Origin: Bacteriovoracaceae bacterium | Lineage (GTDB): Bacteria; Bdellovibrionota; Bacteriovoracia; Bacteriovoracales; Bacteriovoracaceae | DNA length: 64,000 nt | Assembly: GCA_021737405.1 (NCBI GenBank) | Contig: JAIPEG010000003.1 | Span: forward strand, 222,778 to 286,777 | Direction: 5' to 3' | Shown: positions 9,283 through 18,567 of the stretch, piece by piece | How positions within the stretch are numbered: the first letter of the stretch is position 1 | Layout of the letters: each line of letters opens with the position of its first letter | Notes under the pieces: model-generated | Told to the model about the DNA's origin: nothing | Seen by the model: the letters and a program-made list of their open reading frames with translations, nothing else | Database searches by the model: none | Position numbers and translations under genes: made by a program

Positions 9283-10221
9283 GTGGAAAAAAGAAATGTC
9301 ATCATTGTTGGTTCTGGTCCTGCTGGCTACACTGCAGCTTTATACGCTTCACGCGCCAGTTTAAACCCACTCGTCATTGAAGGTCATGAGCCTGGCGGAC
9401 AACTCACAACAACCACAGATGTTGAAAACTTTCCAGGTTTCCCAGAAGGTGTCATGGGTCCAGAGCTCATGAGTAAAATGAAAGCTCAAGCGGCTCGTTT
9501 TGGAACTGAGTACTTAAGTTCATTCGTTAAAGATGTTGATCTTTCTAAGCGCCCTTTTAAAGTGAGCTGTGAAAATGGAAATGAATATCTTGCAGAAACT
9601 CTTATTATCTCAACCGGTGCTTCAGCAAAGTACCTTGGACTCGCTAATGAGATGGAGTTAATTGGTAAAGGTGTAAGTGCCTGTGCAACCTGTGATGGTT
9701 TTTTCTATCGCGAGAAAGTCATTCATGTTGTTGGTGGTGGAGATACCGCAATGGAAGAGGCCACTTTTCTTACAAAATTTGCTTCAAAAGTTTATGTTCT
9801 TGTCAGAAAAGATAGCCTTAGAGCTTCAAAGGCCATGCAAGATCGTGCCTTTAAAAATGAAAAAATTGAATTCATTTGGAACACTGAAGTAGAAGAGATT
9901 CTCTTTGATGACTCTGGTGTTACAGGAGTTCGCGTAAAGAATAATCAAACTGGAGAAGTTACAGATAGAGCAACTGATGGCTTTTTCTTGGCCATCGGCC
10001 ATAAGCCCAATACTGACTTCCTTCGCGGACAAATTAACTTAGATAATCAAGGCTATATTGTACCTACAAACGCCCCACACCCGGATACAAATATCCCAGG
10101 TGTTTTTGCTTGTGGGGATGTTCAAGACCACTACTATCGCCAGGCCATCAGCGCAGCAGGTTCAGGCTGTATGGCGGCCATTCGCGCAGAAAGGTTTATT
10201 GAAGAAGCTAATAATGGCTAG
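9283..10221 (+). CDS. trxB: Thioredoxin reductase
   Basis: This flavoenzyme reduces thioredoxin with NADPH in the cytoplasm. It shows the FAD motif GSGPAG (10-15), the redox-active Cys pair CATC (134-137) in the SACATCDGFF context, the NADPH motif GGGDTAMEEA and the C-terminal FAD segment PGVFACGDV. Length (312) is normal. GTG is the start, preceded by AAGGAAAG. It could be cotranscribed with the kinase-like gene 20 bases downstream. Confidence 0.97.
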   Translation: MEKRNVIIVGSGPAGYTAALYASRASLNPLVIEGHEPGGQLTTTTDVENFPGFPEGVMGPELMSKMKAQAARFGTEYLSSFVKDVDLSKRPFKVSCENGNEYLAETLIISTGASAKYLGLANEMELIGKGVSACATCDGFFYREKVIHVVGGGDTAMEEATFLTKFASKVYVLVRKDSLRASKAMQDRAFKNEKIEFIWNTEVEEILFDDSGVTGVRVKNNQTGEVTDRATDGFFLAIGHKPNTDFLRGQINLDNQGYIVPTNAPHPDTNIPGVFACGDVQDHYYRQAISAAGSGCMAAIRAERFIEEANNG

Positions 10222-10241
10222 GAATTAGTCCTTTAAAATGG

Positions 10242-11798
10242 GTGGATAATCCTAGTATGGCCATTTTTAAACAATTAAAAATTATCGCTCCCATCATTCT
10301 TTCAAGGGCCCTTAAAAAGGGCTCTCCTCAACGAAAGCGAGTCAATGCCTTCTTGGTTAAACAAATGGGAGAAAACAAAGGTCTTTGGCTTAAAGTAGGC
10401 CAAATGCTTAGTCTTCATCCAGAGTCATGGGAAGGGCTAGAAGATCTTCCACAAAGCCAACAAATCCCTCCAATAGATAAGAGTGAAATTGAGCCCTACT
10501 TGAAGGATCTTTTTAAATATCACAATCTTGATTTGCAACTTGAATTCCCTACCATTAAACACCCAGGCCTTGCTGCCTCACTCTCTCAGGTTCACGAAGT
10601 TCAAAGTTCAGATGGATTAACCTGGATGCTTAAGGCAAAACTCCCCGGCATAAAAGATGTCATTGAAGATCAACTTAGCTTATTTGGCTTTTTACAAAAG
10701 ACTGAAGGATTACAAGCTGAGAAAAGAAAGTTCTCTACAGAAGCTTATCAAAAATCGATGACAGAAAGTTTTGCTAAGGAACTTGATTATGAAAAGGAGC
10801 GCTTAAATCTTAAGATGATGCAAGGTCTGCAAGACAGGTTTCCTCTTTTTGAAGGCCCACACCTGCACCCTACGATTCAGGGGGACGATTTCATTGTCAT
10901 GGAAAGGTTACAGGGTGACTCATGGACTTTTGTTCTGGAAAACTACTCATATGAACAAAAGCAAGAACTCGCTGAAGAGCTCTTTCGCCAAACACTTTAT
11001 CAATATTTTTGTCGCGGCCACTGTCAGGGAGATTTTCACCCAGGGAACTTCTTTTTTAAAAGAACACCTGAAGGCATCAAAATTAGCTGGATCGATTTAG
11101 GACAATGCCTTCACCCTAGCACGACGGAGAGAAAAGCTCTTTTTCAGGCCATCGATTGTACAATGACGAGTCATAATTTCACCTTAGGTTCAGTCTTTTC
11201 CGCCTGGCATTTTGACCTTAATAAACTAGGACATATTGCGGAGAGGTTACCTCTTTTACTAACTAAACTCTTTGCCCCTTTTCTTTCTCCAAACTCTTTC
11301 AACGTAGCCGATTGGCATTTAAAAAAGGATATCGATGACATTCTCGGTGAGGATAGATGGTGGTTTAGAACAGCAGGTAGTCCTGATTTATTCTTAAGTA
11401 TTCGCTGTTGGATTGGGCTTTTTTCAATGATTGAAATCTTGGGTGTCCCTATTTTTTATAAAGGTCTTTGGCTTGAACTAAGAAATGAAATGCTAGAATT
11501 CATTCCTGATATTCCTCTTCCAGAGGATAGTATTCACAATATTTCATTTGATGACATGGCAAAAAAACTTCATGTTCAAGTCTTTGAGGATACTCATGAA
11601 AAGGTTTCAGTAGAGCTTCCAGCAAGGGCCATAAATGATATCGAAGACTTCATTTCTCTAGAGGTACAAACCGAGATGAAGAGAGTAGGTATTAATTTAG
11701 AAGAGCTCATTAAAAATCAGCTTAAGAATGGTCTTTTTCCTGGAGTTGTCCTCGATTTTAAAGAAGGTCAAAAACACTACCTCGTTACCCTGAAATAG
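10242..11798 (+). CDS. ABC1/UbiB (ADCK) family atypical kinase-like protein
   Basis: The ABC1 family signature is present: the KxGQ motif as KVGQ (51-54), the catalytic-loop equivalent QGDFHPGN, and a DLGQ segment at the DFG position. Family members (UbiB, COQ8) are ATPases or kinases that support isoprenoid quinone synthesis. This one is soluble over most of its length and lacks the obvious C-terminal membrane helices of E. coli UbiB, so the exact role is open. The start is uncertain: GTG 10242 or ATG 10257. The nearby mevalonate operon fits an isoprenoid theme, but that link is inference. Confidence 0.85.
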   Translation: MDNPSMAIFKQLKIIAPIILSRALKKGSPQRKRVNAFLVKQMGENKGLWLKVGQMLSLHPESWEGLEDLPQSQQIPPIDKSEIEPYLKDLFKYHNLDLQLEFPTIKHPGLAASLSQVHEVQSSDGLTWMLKAKLPGIKDVIEDQLSLFGFLQKTEGLQAEKRKFSTEAYQKSMTESFAKELDYEKERLNLKMMQGLQDRFPLFEGPHLHPTIQGDDFIVMERLQGDSWTFVLENYSYEQKQELAEELFRQTLYQYFCRGHCQGDFHPGNFFFKRTPEGIKISWIDLGQCLHPSTTERKALFQAIDCTMTSHNFTLGSVFSAWHFDLNKLGHIAERLPLLLTKLFAPFLSPNSFNVADWHLKKDIDDILGEDRWWFRTAGSPDLFLSIRCWIGLFSMIEILGVPIFYKGLWLELRNEMLEFIPDIPLPEDSIHNISFDDMAKKLHVQVFEDTHEKVSVELPARAINDIEDFISLEVQTEMKRVGINLEELIKNQLKNGLFPGVVLDFKEGQKHYLVTLK

Positions 11799-12041
11799 CG
11801 ATGGATACACGCCTTAGGCATTTTTTGCCCCTACACAATCTACCAAATGCCCACATTTTTTCCACATTTACCAACTAACTTCATCAACTAAATCACAAGC
11901 TTTTGACAGAAAGTTTTCCCCTTGAAACAATGAATGTAACGAAAGCAAAGGAATGCTTTTGTTAGCGGCGAAAACTTCATCCTTACGGATAAATAGGAAC
12001 GAGTTTAGAAAAGACTGCAGGACAAGACCAAGGAAGGTAAC

Positions 12042-12866
12042 ATGAATTTTAATTACAACACACTTCAAGTAACTCTTAACAAAGAGTCCCGCTCCATCTC
12101 CATTGCCCTCAACAGACCAGAAGAACAAAACGCTATTAATGTCGAAATGCTTTTTGAGTTAGAGAGTTTATTTGGATGGTTAACGAGCCACCTTGAAGTA
12201 AATGCCGTTGTCTTAACAGGAAATGGCGATATTTTCTGTAATGGTTTTGATCAAAACGAATTAAGAATCATGAGTGAAGAAAAGTTTCAAAAATATATCG
12301 TTCGTTTTCAAAAAATTGTAACCGGTATGCTCTCTCTTCCGCAGACTATCATTTGTGATCTAAAAGATGGTGCAAGAGGTATGGGAATTGAGCTGGCGCT
12401 AGGTGCTGATATCCGAATAGCTCGTTCAACATCTTCCGTAAATTTCAATACCTTAAAAACGGGCTGGGTCCCTTGCTGTGGTGGAATCAGTCTACTTAGC
12501 CAGTGGGTAGGTCATAGTGCTGCTCGCTATTGGACAATGACAAGCGCTCGTGTTGGTTCACAAGAAATGATCAATAAGGGCCTTATTGGAAAAACATACT
12601 CTACCAGTGAAGATGCTCTCTCCCCTCTTCTTAAAGAGATAGCCGCACAAGCTCCTGTCCCTCGAATCCAGGCAAAGAGAAGCTTTCTAGAAGGAATGAT
12701 GGCCGAATTAAAAAGGGGTCTTGAGTATGAAACAGTCTTTGCCTTTGCCGCAATGAAAACAGAAGACTGGAAGAAAGATCCTACAAATGAGGAAGGTTTT
12801 AAATCTGCCAGGGACTTAGCTAAAGAATTAAAGAAGTCTCTACAACCAGAGCCTTCTTTATCCTAA
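12042..12866 (+). CDS. Enoyl-CoA hydratase/isomerase (crotonase) family protein
   Basis: The crotonase fold is clear: NRPEEQNAINVEM, VVLTGNGDIFCNGFD (oxyanion and CoA region), GARGMGIELALGADIRIA, then WVPCCGGISLL. In classical hydratases the first catalytic Glu lies in an FGQPE segment. Here the matching stretch reads NFNTLKTG with no Glu, so a hydratase reaction should not be assumed. It may be an isomerase, thioesterase-like or other crotonase chemistry. The start has GGAAGG upstream. It converges on the mevalonate operon with a 6-base gap. No neighbour fixes the substrate. Confidence 0.85.
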   Translation: MNFNYNTLQVTLNKESRSISIALNRPEEQNAINVEMLFELESLFGWLTSHLEVNAVVLTGNGDIFCNGFDQNELRIMSEEKFQKYIVRFQKIVTGMLSLPQTIICDLKDGARGMGIELALGADIRIARSTSSVNFNTLKTGWVPCCGGISLLSQWVGHSAARYWTMTSARVGSQEMINKGLIGKTYSTSEDALSPLLKEIAAQAPVPRIQAKRSFLEGMMAELKRGLEYETVFAFAAMKTEDWKKDPTNEEGFKSARDLAKELKKSLQPEPSLS

Positions 12867-12872
12867 AGTCAT

Positions 12873-13781
12873 TTAAATTTTAAAGAGGGGTCTTATTTCT
12901 AGCGAGTCTAATTCTTTGGTAAGACCCTTAAAATCTCTCGTCATTCCCATAAGAAAACCACCTCCACCTGCTCCACATAGTTTAAGCAGATAGTCCTTAC
13001 TCTCCAAACCTTGTTCCCATAGATCGATGTAGAGCTTTGGGATCATTGGTCTAAAATGTTCGAATTGAAAACGAGAGAGCAACAAGAAGTGTTCCCATAA
13101 TGAAATTGAGTCGTGATTCAAAAAAGAGTCGATACAATGATTCGTAATAGGCGTAAGTTCCTTTTCACATAGGTAAGAGAATTCTTCGCTTTTACACTTT
13201 TCTAAAAATAAGTTTACGAGCGGCTCAGTTTTTCTACTTCTTCCAGTATTGAGAAGAAAAAGAGCACCTGTAGCATCAGGATTTTCATCAAATTGAATGG
13301 TCAATAGGCCTTCATCTCTTTTTTTAAGAATAGAACGATTTAAGAAACTAACCAAAGGATCAAACCCACTACTTGATCCATGAAAATGAGACTCCATCAA
13401 AGCAAAGCGCGCTTTCAAAGTCGATATATCAAGATCATTTTCTACGTATTTTTGTCCATAGCGATCATATAATGCGGCCACCAGAGCACCACTACTACCC
13501 ACACCATAACCTTGGGGTATAGTGCTATCAAAGAATAGACCCTGACCAACATCAAAAGAAAATGAGCTCACATCAAAGTCAAACTTAAGATCTCCTCCTT
13601 CCTCACTTTTCTTTAAGAAGCGAGCAAGGGCACTTAGCTCAGGATCCCTTTGACCTTTATTTTGTTTTTCAAAGGCCAGTTTTCCCTCAAATAAAGGATA
13701 AGGAGTGGCCAGAGCATTAGAGTTTTGAATGACGGAATATTCTCCGAAAAGGAGTACTTTTGAGGCAAAGGAGCGATTCAT
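12873..13781 (-). CDS. mvk: Mevalonate kinase-like GHMP kinase
   Basis: GHMP family architecture: KVLLFGEYSVIQNSNALA at the N-terminus, the ATP-loop motif PQGYGVGSSGA (89-99), and the C-terminal LCGAGGGGFLMG loop. It is the last gene of the mevalonate operon and overlaps mvaD by 4 bases. The operon contains two GHMP kinases. I assign mevalonate kinase here because the other resembles the GYDIA family, but the two roles could be swapped. The expected reaction is mevalonate to 5-phosphomevalonate with ATP, in the cytoplasm. Confidence 0.75.
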   Translation of the reverse strand: MNRSFASKVLLFGEYSVIQNSNALATPYPLFEGKLAFEKQNKGQRDPELSALARFLKKSEEGGDLKFDFDVSSFSFDVGQGLFFDSTIPQGYGVGSSGALVAALYDRYGQKYVENDLDISTLKARFALMESHFHGSSSGFDPLVSFLNRSILKKRDEGLLTIQFDENPDATGALFLLNTGRSRKTEPLVNLFLEKCKSEEFSYLCEKELTPITNHCIDSFLNHDSISLWEHFLLLSRFQFEHFRPMIPKLYIDLWEQGLESKDYLLKLCGAGGGGFLMGMTRDFKGLTKELDSLEIRPLFKI

Positions 13782-14839
13782 AGGCCGTCCTCTTTATAAG
13801 GACCAGTTCCAATTTTATCGTCAATAATCGTAACGTTAGCACCAAGATCTTTTTTTAAGTCTTCTAAGAATTTTTGAACTTCTGCTCGAACGTCCTGTGG
13901 ATATAAGAGGTGCAGATTAGGTCCAGCGTCGAGGGTAAAATAGATGGGAACCCCAGTTCTGTAGCGGTATTCTCTTACGAGTTGAATGGCCGTAATTGTT
14001 TGAGGCTCCATAAGAAGGTAACCCGGTCTTGAGGTCATCATCATGGCATGAAGACTTAAGGCCTCTTCCTCAACGAGATTGCCTAAGTTATCCCATGCCC
14101 CTTCTTTGAGCCAACCGATACTATAATTCCAATTGGTCAGAGCATGATGATAGCGGGCCTTCCCATAGAAATGTTCATCCATAAGACCGTGCCCAGCACG
14201 AGAGCTCACTTTTTTCTCCGCAGAATTTACCACGACAATGGAATCGTACATTGACTTAAAGATAGGATGACAGTCAACTGGCTCTGCCCAAAGGTCACTG
14301 CCAAAATTATCAGACTCGCCCCAGCTTGCAGCAAAGGGATATAGGGACCGACAGGCGCTTCCGCTACCCATTCTAGCAATAAAACTCGCTCTCTTTAAAA
14401 ATTCTTCTTTAGAGTACTCTACACCTTTTTCAACTTGCTCTAACTCAATCAAATTAAGCGCCAAGGCCGCCATCGAAGAGGCGGAACTAGCAATACCTGC
14501 GCTATGAGGAAAGGTGTTTTCTGTTTTAAGGAGAAACTTATAATCATTTAAAAAGGGTAACTCACCACTAGCGTACTTAAAGAATTTTTCAATCTTTGGG
14601 ATGAAGCTTGGCATTTGTTGGCCAGCAAAATAAAGGTCAATCCAGGGCGTATCTTCAGTGGTTTCCACGCTCTTTACGACACTTAAACTTACCCGAGTCT
14701 TTGCCGTACTTAATGTCAAACTGACTGAAGGATTCGCAGGTAATTGATGCCCAACTTTCTTACCCCAATATTTAACAAGGGCAATATTTGAAGGCGCCCA
14801 CCAAGTAAATTTAAGACCATCAAGCTTTTTTTGAGTCAT
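13778..14839 (-). CDS. mvaD: Diphosphomevalonate decarboxylase
   Basis: It converts mevalonate 5-diphosphate to isopentenyl diphosphate with ATP and loss of CO2. Family marks are NIALVKYWGKK (18-28), the serine-rich ATP loop HSAGIASSASSMAALA, GSGSACRSLYPFAASW, and TLDAGPNLHLLYP carrying the catalytic Asp. Length (353) is normal. AAGGTG precedes the ATG. It is cotranscribed with the other mevalonate genes and overlaps the next by 4 bases. Confidence 0.93.
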   Translation of the reverse strand: MTQKKLDGLKFTWWAPSNIALVKYWGKKVGHQLPANPSVSLTLSTAKTRVSLSVVKSVETTEDTPWIDLYFAGQQMPSFIPKIEKFFKYASGELPFLNDYKFLLKTENTFPHSAGIASSASSMAALALNLIELEQVEKGVEYSKEEFLKRASFIARMGSGSACRSLYPFAASWGESDNFGSDLWAEPVDCHPIFKSMYDSIVVVNSAEKKVSSRAGHGLMDEHFYGKARYHHALTNWNYSIGWLKEGAWDNLGNLVEEEALSLHAMMMTSRPGYLLMEPQTITAIQLVREYRYRTGVPIYFTLDAGPNLHLLYPQDVRAEVQKFLEDLKKDLGANVTIIDDKIGTGPYKEDGL

Positions 14840-14853
14840 ATTACTTGGTCACC

Positions 14854-15948
14854 TTAGTGAATACTTTTTTCTTGAGTTTGATTAGGAAGAACTGATGGAG
14901 TCTTAAGAATTAATTCATTAAAAGGAATGACAACATTTAGACCTCTTTCTTGAAAGTAGGACTTAATCCCATCTTCTCCCATCGGAGAGGTCACCATAAC
15001 AAAGTCTCCCCCCCATGCTCCAAGAGATTTAACGTGACCGTCAAAATCCGCAAAGCGCTCTTCTTTAATAGAGGAGAGCCCTAACTGGGCGGAGAGAAGC
15101 TGCTCATGTGAGCTTAAAAGGTGGTTAAATTCTTCAATAGAATCAACCTCTAGCATTTCTCGCGTAATCGCAGAGACTTCACGCACGACATCTTTTGGAT
15201 AAGGACTTTTTTGTTTGTAGTACTTAATAGCGTCACGAGAGTCTTTTTTAGAGCCAAGATAAACAAAGAAAAGCTCTTCATGAAAACTTGGATAGAAAGA
15301 GACAGGTCCCCACTTTGGACCATTTGAGTCTAGTTCATAAAGGATCGGTCCATCACTTTGAGCACAGGCGATATCATATCCACTACCACCATAAGTTTTA
15401 AATAATAATTCAAAGGGAGAAATATAGGCCCACTGAGCAATGTTATAAACCAAAGTAGAACTAGAGCCAAGGCCCCAATCGAGAGGAAAACCGAGGCGTG
15501 TTTCAACGTAAACATCCTGCCCTTCTCTTAAGAAGTGTTTATTTTGAACGCGAGCATGTCTTAAAATTCGTTGAAGAAGCTTAACTTCTTCCGAAGGATT
15601 TTCATCTAAAATATCAAAATGCCAAAATTCAAAATGAGCTTCTAGCCATAGGTTGCCATTAACATCAAATGATTTCCAAGTAAGTTTCGGATTAAAGCTT
15701 TGGGAATAGCGAACCCCCATAGATTGTCCAACAGTTGTTGGAAGGGCCAAACCTGTTGCTCCATCAAGAACGAAATACTCCCCAGTGAGAAGAAGCTTAC
15801 CGTGACCATAGTAGTATTGATCAAATTTTTCTGAAGGGCTTGGTTTACTTTGGTCTTTATTCATAATTTTGAGGTAACTCTCCTGATCTTCATCATTAAA
15901 ACAACCAGTCGCTAATTTAGTTTTAGTATCCTCAATCACTTTGATCAC
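14854..15948 (-). CDS. GYDIA-family GHMP kinase, probable phosphomevalonate kinase
   Basis: The GHMP marks are GHGKLLLTGEYFVLDGA, the ATP loop PLDWGLGSSS (155-164) and the tell-tale GYDIA motif (190-194). Proteins of this family occur in mevalonate operons and are annotated as GHMP kinases without firm substrate. By elimination within this operon it should phosphorylate 5-phosphomevalonate. The N-terminus is uncertain. GTG 15948 gives a tight 18-base operon spacing, but ATG 15864 (residue 29) would remove a non-conserved-looking leader and lies about 15 bases after AGGAG. Confidence 0.75.
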   Translation of the reverse strand: MIKVIEDTKTKLATGCFNDEDQESYLKIMNKDQSKPSPSEKFDQYYYGHGKLLLTGEYFVLDGATGLALPTTVGQSMGVRYSQSFNPKLTWKSFDVNGNLWLEAHFEFWHFDILDENPSEEVKLLQRILRHARVQNKHFLREGQDVYVETRLGFPLDWGLGSSSTLVYNIAQWAYISPFELLFKTYGGSGYDIACAQSDGPILYELDSNGPKWGPVSFYPSFHEELFFVYLGSKKDSRDAIKYYKQKSPYPKDVVREVSAITREMLEVDSIEEFNHLLSSHEQLLSAQLGLSSIKEERFADFDGHVKSLGAWGGDFVMVTSPMGEDGIKSYFQERGLNVVIPFNELILKTPSVLPNQTQEKSIH

Positions 15949-15966
15949 TTTCCCGCTGTAAAAAAA

Positions 15967-17367
15967 TTATTGATAATTTCTTAGTTGGCCGATGAAGTCA
16001 CTAACGGCCCTAAAAGAGATGCTTCTATCTTCAAAATGTTTCTTAGCCTTTTCACGCTCTTCTTCACTTGTCTCTAAGTGATTAAGAATATTCATGAGGT
16101 GCATTTTCATGTGACCCTTTTGAATACCTGTTGTCACTAACGATCTTAAGGCCGCAAAGTTTTGGGCCAAACCAATGGTCGCCACAACTTCCATCAGTTT
16201 AGAAGCACTCGGTCTACCGAGCAAATCCAATGAGAAGTTTGCCATAGGATGAAGGGCAGTAAGTCCACCAACAGTTCCGATAGATAATGGGATAGAAATT
16301 TCAAAACGAAAGATGCCATTTTCAATAGAACAAGTCGTTAAGCTTTTATAGCGCCCAGATCTTGCAGCGTATGTGTGAGCACAGGCCTCAACGGCACGAA
16401 AGTCATTTCCCGTTGCCAAAATAACGGAGTCAATTCCATTCATGATGCCTTTATTGTGGGTGGTTGCTCTATAGGTATCGATTTCCGCTATTCTTACACT
16501 TTGAAAAAACTTTTGAGCAAAGTGCAAAGGGTCCATCCCTAATGATTTCTCTTCTAATTTCTCAATTGGACACTCGACCCAAGCTTTTACTAAGCACTCA
16601 GGTGTGTAATTTGAAAGAATCGCCATGACGACTTCAAAGTTATCTTTTGCGGCCTTTCCAAGTTCAGCTTCAACAATGGCCTCTAACTCTTTACCGAGAC
16701 CTTCAAGAACAGAATTTATAAAATTCGCTCCCATAGCATCACAGGTATCAAAGGTTGCCCAAAGCTGAAAATAGCCGGGCTCCCTATTCGTTAAGTCTTT
16801 TAACTCAAGAGACAGCATTCCTCCGCCTCTTTCTTCCATATTTGTCATCAAAGGTTTAACAGAAGCGATTAAGGATTCCTTAACTTTTTCAAATAGTTTT
16901 GGAAGATCACTCTCAAGACCTTTGGCCATAAGATGGACCTGACCGATTTTCGTCGTACTAACAACTTCTGTGCGAAAACCACCACGATCAAGCCAGAACT
17001 TTGCCGCCTTTGAGGCAGCCGCAACCACAGAAGATTCTTCAATCACCATGGGGACACAGAAAAGCTCATCATTAATTAAAACATTTGGTGCCACACCAAA
17101 AGGAAGTACGAAGTTTGTTAAAGTATTTTCGGAAAACTCATCAAGTGTTTTTTGAAGGTTAGGATTTTTATGCCAAAAACTTTTGATAAGATCTCTATCT
17201 TTTACTGATCCCGAAAAAAACTTCGAAATAATAAAGTCGATTTTCTCTTCTTTAGATAGCTTAGAAAAACCTGATACGGGTTTCTGTTCAGAAGTAGCGA
17301 GGCTTCCTCCTTCTCCAGTTGATTCAGAAATGAGCGGCATTTGCTTTTGCTCCTTTTTCCAGCTCAT
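15967..17367 (-). CDS. mvaA: Hydroxymethylglutaryl-CoA reductase, class II type
   Basis: It forms mevalonate from HMG-CoA. Visible landmarks are VVAAASKAAKFWLDRGGF, DAMGANFINSVLEGL, NKGIMNGIDSVILATGND (catalytic Lys and Asp region), ISIPLSIGTVGGLTALHP, and a C-terminal GHMKMHLMN segment that matches the catalytic His of the bacterial class II enzymes. Length (466) is slightly above the usual ~430 owing to an N-terminal extension. It lies 4 bases after fni in the same operon. Cofactor preference cannot be read from sequence by eye. Confidence 0.93.
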   Translation of the reverse strand: MSWKKEQKQMPLISESTGEGGSLATSEQKPVSGFSKLSKEEKIDFIISKFFSGSVKDRDLIKSFWHKNPNLQKTLDEFSENTLTNFVLPFGVAPNVLINDELFCVPMVIEESSVVAAASKAAKFWLDRGGFRTEVVSTTKIGQVHLMAKGLESDLPKLFEKVKESLIASVKPLMTNMEERGGGMLSLELKDLTNREPGYFQLWATFDTCDAMGANFINSVLEGLGKELEAIVEAELGKAAKDNFEVVMAILSNYTPECLVKAWVECPIEKLEEKSLGMDPLHFAQKFFQSVRIAEIDTYRATTHNKGIMNGIDSVILATGNDFRAVEACAHTYAARSGRYKSLTTCSIENGIFRFEISIPLSIGTVGGLTALHPMANFSLDLLGRPSASKLMEVVATIGLAQNFAALRSLVTTGIQKGHMKMHLMNILNHLETSEEEREKAKKHFEDRSISFRAVSDFIGQLRNYQ

Positions 17368-17371
17368 AAAC

Positions 17372-18451
17372 CTATTCTCCCTTTAAGGGCCTAGGCCTAA
17401 GAAATGTATGCGCCATCTTTAAACTATCCAGTTCCTTTTGAACAAATTGGGCCAGTTCTTCGTAACTTCCTTGCGAGGCCTCTAAAAATGGCTTTGCCAT
17501 GCCGTAGCATGCTGGTGCCTTGAGAGTCTCGGTTAGATAATAGCCCTGCAAAAAGGAGCGGATGCCACCGGAGACGATGAAAAGTTTATCCCCAGTTTTG
17601 ACGCTCTTGTCATCAATAAAATTATTGACGATTCTTACCATTTCTAAGGCCGTATGGCCAACGTAACAAAGCTCATTTGGCTTATTTAAGTCGTTAGAAT
17701 TATTAGTCTTTTTATCCCTTAAGGTTTCTAGCAAACTAAAGTTAGTGCCGCCGAAGGCCGCGAACTCAATAACGGTGATAGGTAAATCGAGTAGGGCCCT
17801 TAAACTCTTTGCCCCCATGCCCTGACCGACTTCTTTGATACCAAGGATTAACTGGGGCATTGCAATGGCCGTAATCTCGGTAAATTCTTTTATAATCTCT
17901 TGTGGAGAGCGAAACCAACGATCGCCCTCATCCTGAAACCACTCCTGTAAGGGGTTAACATGGATAAAGAGACCATCAACTTCAAGGCGCTTGCAAACTT
18001 CAAGTAAATGCTTTGCCTGATCTTTAAGAAGTTCTTGCTCAAGTTGGGCCACACCAAAATTAGCAAAGAGCACCCCATCTCCAATTAAAGGCCGAAGATT
18101 AAAATCATCAAAATACTCATCCCCTTGCAGTAAAGGGCGACAAGAGCCTAATCCAAGCCCTAATCCAAATTCACCAGCGGCCTTTGCTAAATTTTTATTG
18201 ATGGGACCAGCAGCAGAAGTACCTCCCGTCATTGAACTAATCCATAGAGGGGCTTTGAGGGTTTTCTTACCCAATGTTAAGGGAGCAAAGCAAAAGTCAT
18301 CTGTTGGAAAACCAGAGAGCATGGGCTCATAATCAAAGAGCTCATTTAGTGAAGCCTCTGAAGTCTGTGCCGACTTAGCAAAATCTAAGTGGTGCGACTT
18401 TCTCTGAGGACTAGTGTCCGAAGAGTTATGAGGATCTCTGGTGGATGACAT
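17372..18451 (-). CDS. fni: Type 2 isopentenyl-diphosphate isomerase (FMN-dependent)
   Basis: It interconverts isopentenyl and dimethylallyl diphosphate using FMN and NADPH. Motifs seen: RKSHHLDFA near the N-terminus, PLWISSMTGGT, GLGLGSCRPLL, HVNPLQEWFQDEGDR with the conserved Asn, Gln and Glu, and FAAFGGTNFSLLE. It is the first gene of the mevalonate operon, with AAAGGAAG before the ATG. The ~115 bases upstream, shared with the RsmI-like gene's 3' side, should hold the operon promoter, but I see no strong one. Confidence 0.92.
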   Translation of the reverse strand: MSSTRDPHNSSDTSPQRKSHHLDFAKSAQTSEASLNELFDYEPMLSGFPTDDFCFAPLTLGKKTLKAPLWISSMTGGTSAAGPINKNLAKAAGEFGLGLGLGSCRPLLQGDEYFDDFNLRPLIGDGVLFANFGVAQLEQELLKDQAKHLLEVCKRLEVDGLFIHVNPLQEWFQDEGDRWFRSPQEIIKEFTEITAIAMPQLILGIKEVGQGMGAKSLRALLDLPITVIEFAAFGGTNFSLLETLRDKKTNNSNDLNKPNELCYVGHTALEMVRIVNNFIDDKSVKTGDKLFIVSGGIRSFLQGYYLTETLKAPACYGMAKPFLEASQGSYEELAQFVQKELDSLKMAHTFLRPRPLKGE

Positions 18452-18567
18452 ACTGCTTCCTTTAATCTATTTTTAACACTCAACATTACTTAGGTCATGG
18501 TTAAACTATGAGACAACCCTTTGAAAAGAGTATTTGTCAGGCCTGCAGCTTTTATAAACCACTAATT

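Noticed and set aside
11799..12041. Possible gene or terminator between the UbiB-like gene and the crotonase
   Set aside because: The only frame here is on the minus strand and runs into the crotonase. GCCTTAGGC followed by T-runs is too short a stem for a terminator. I see nothing firm.
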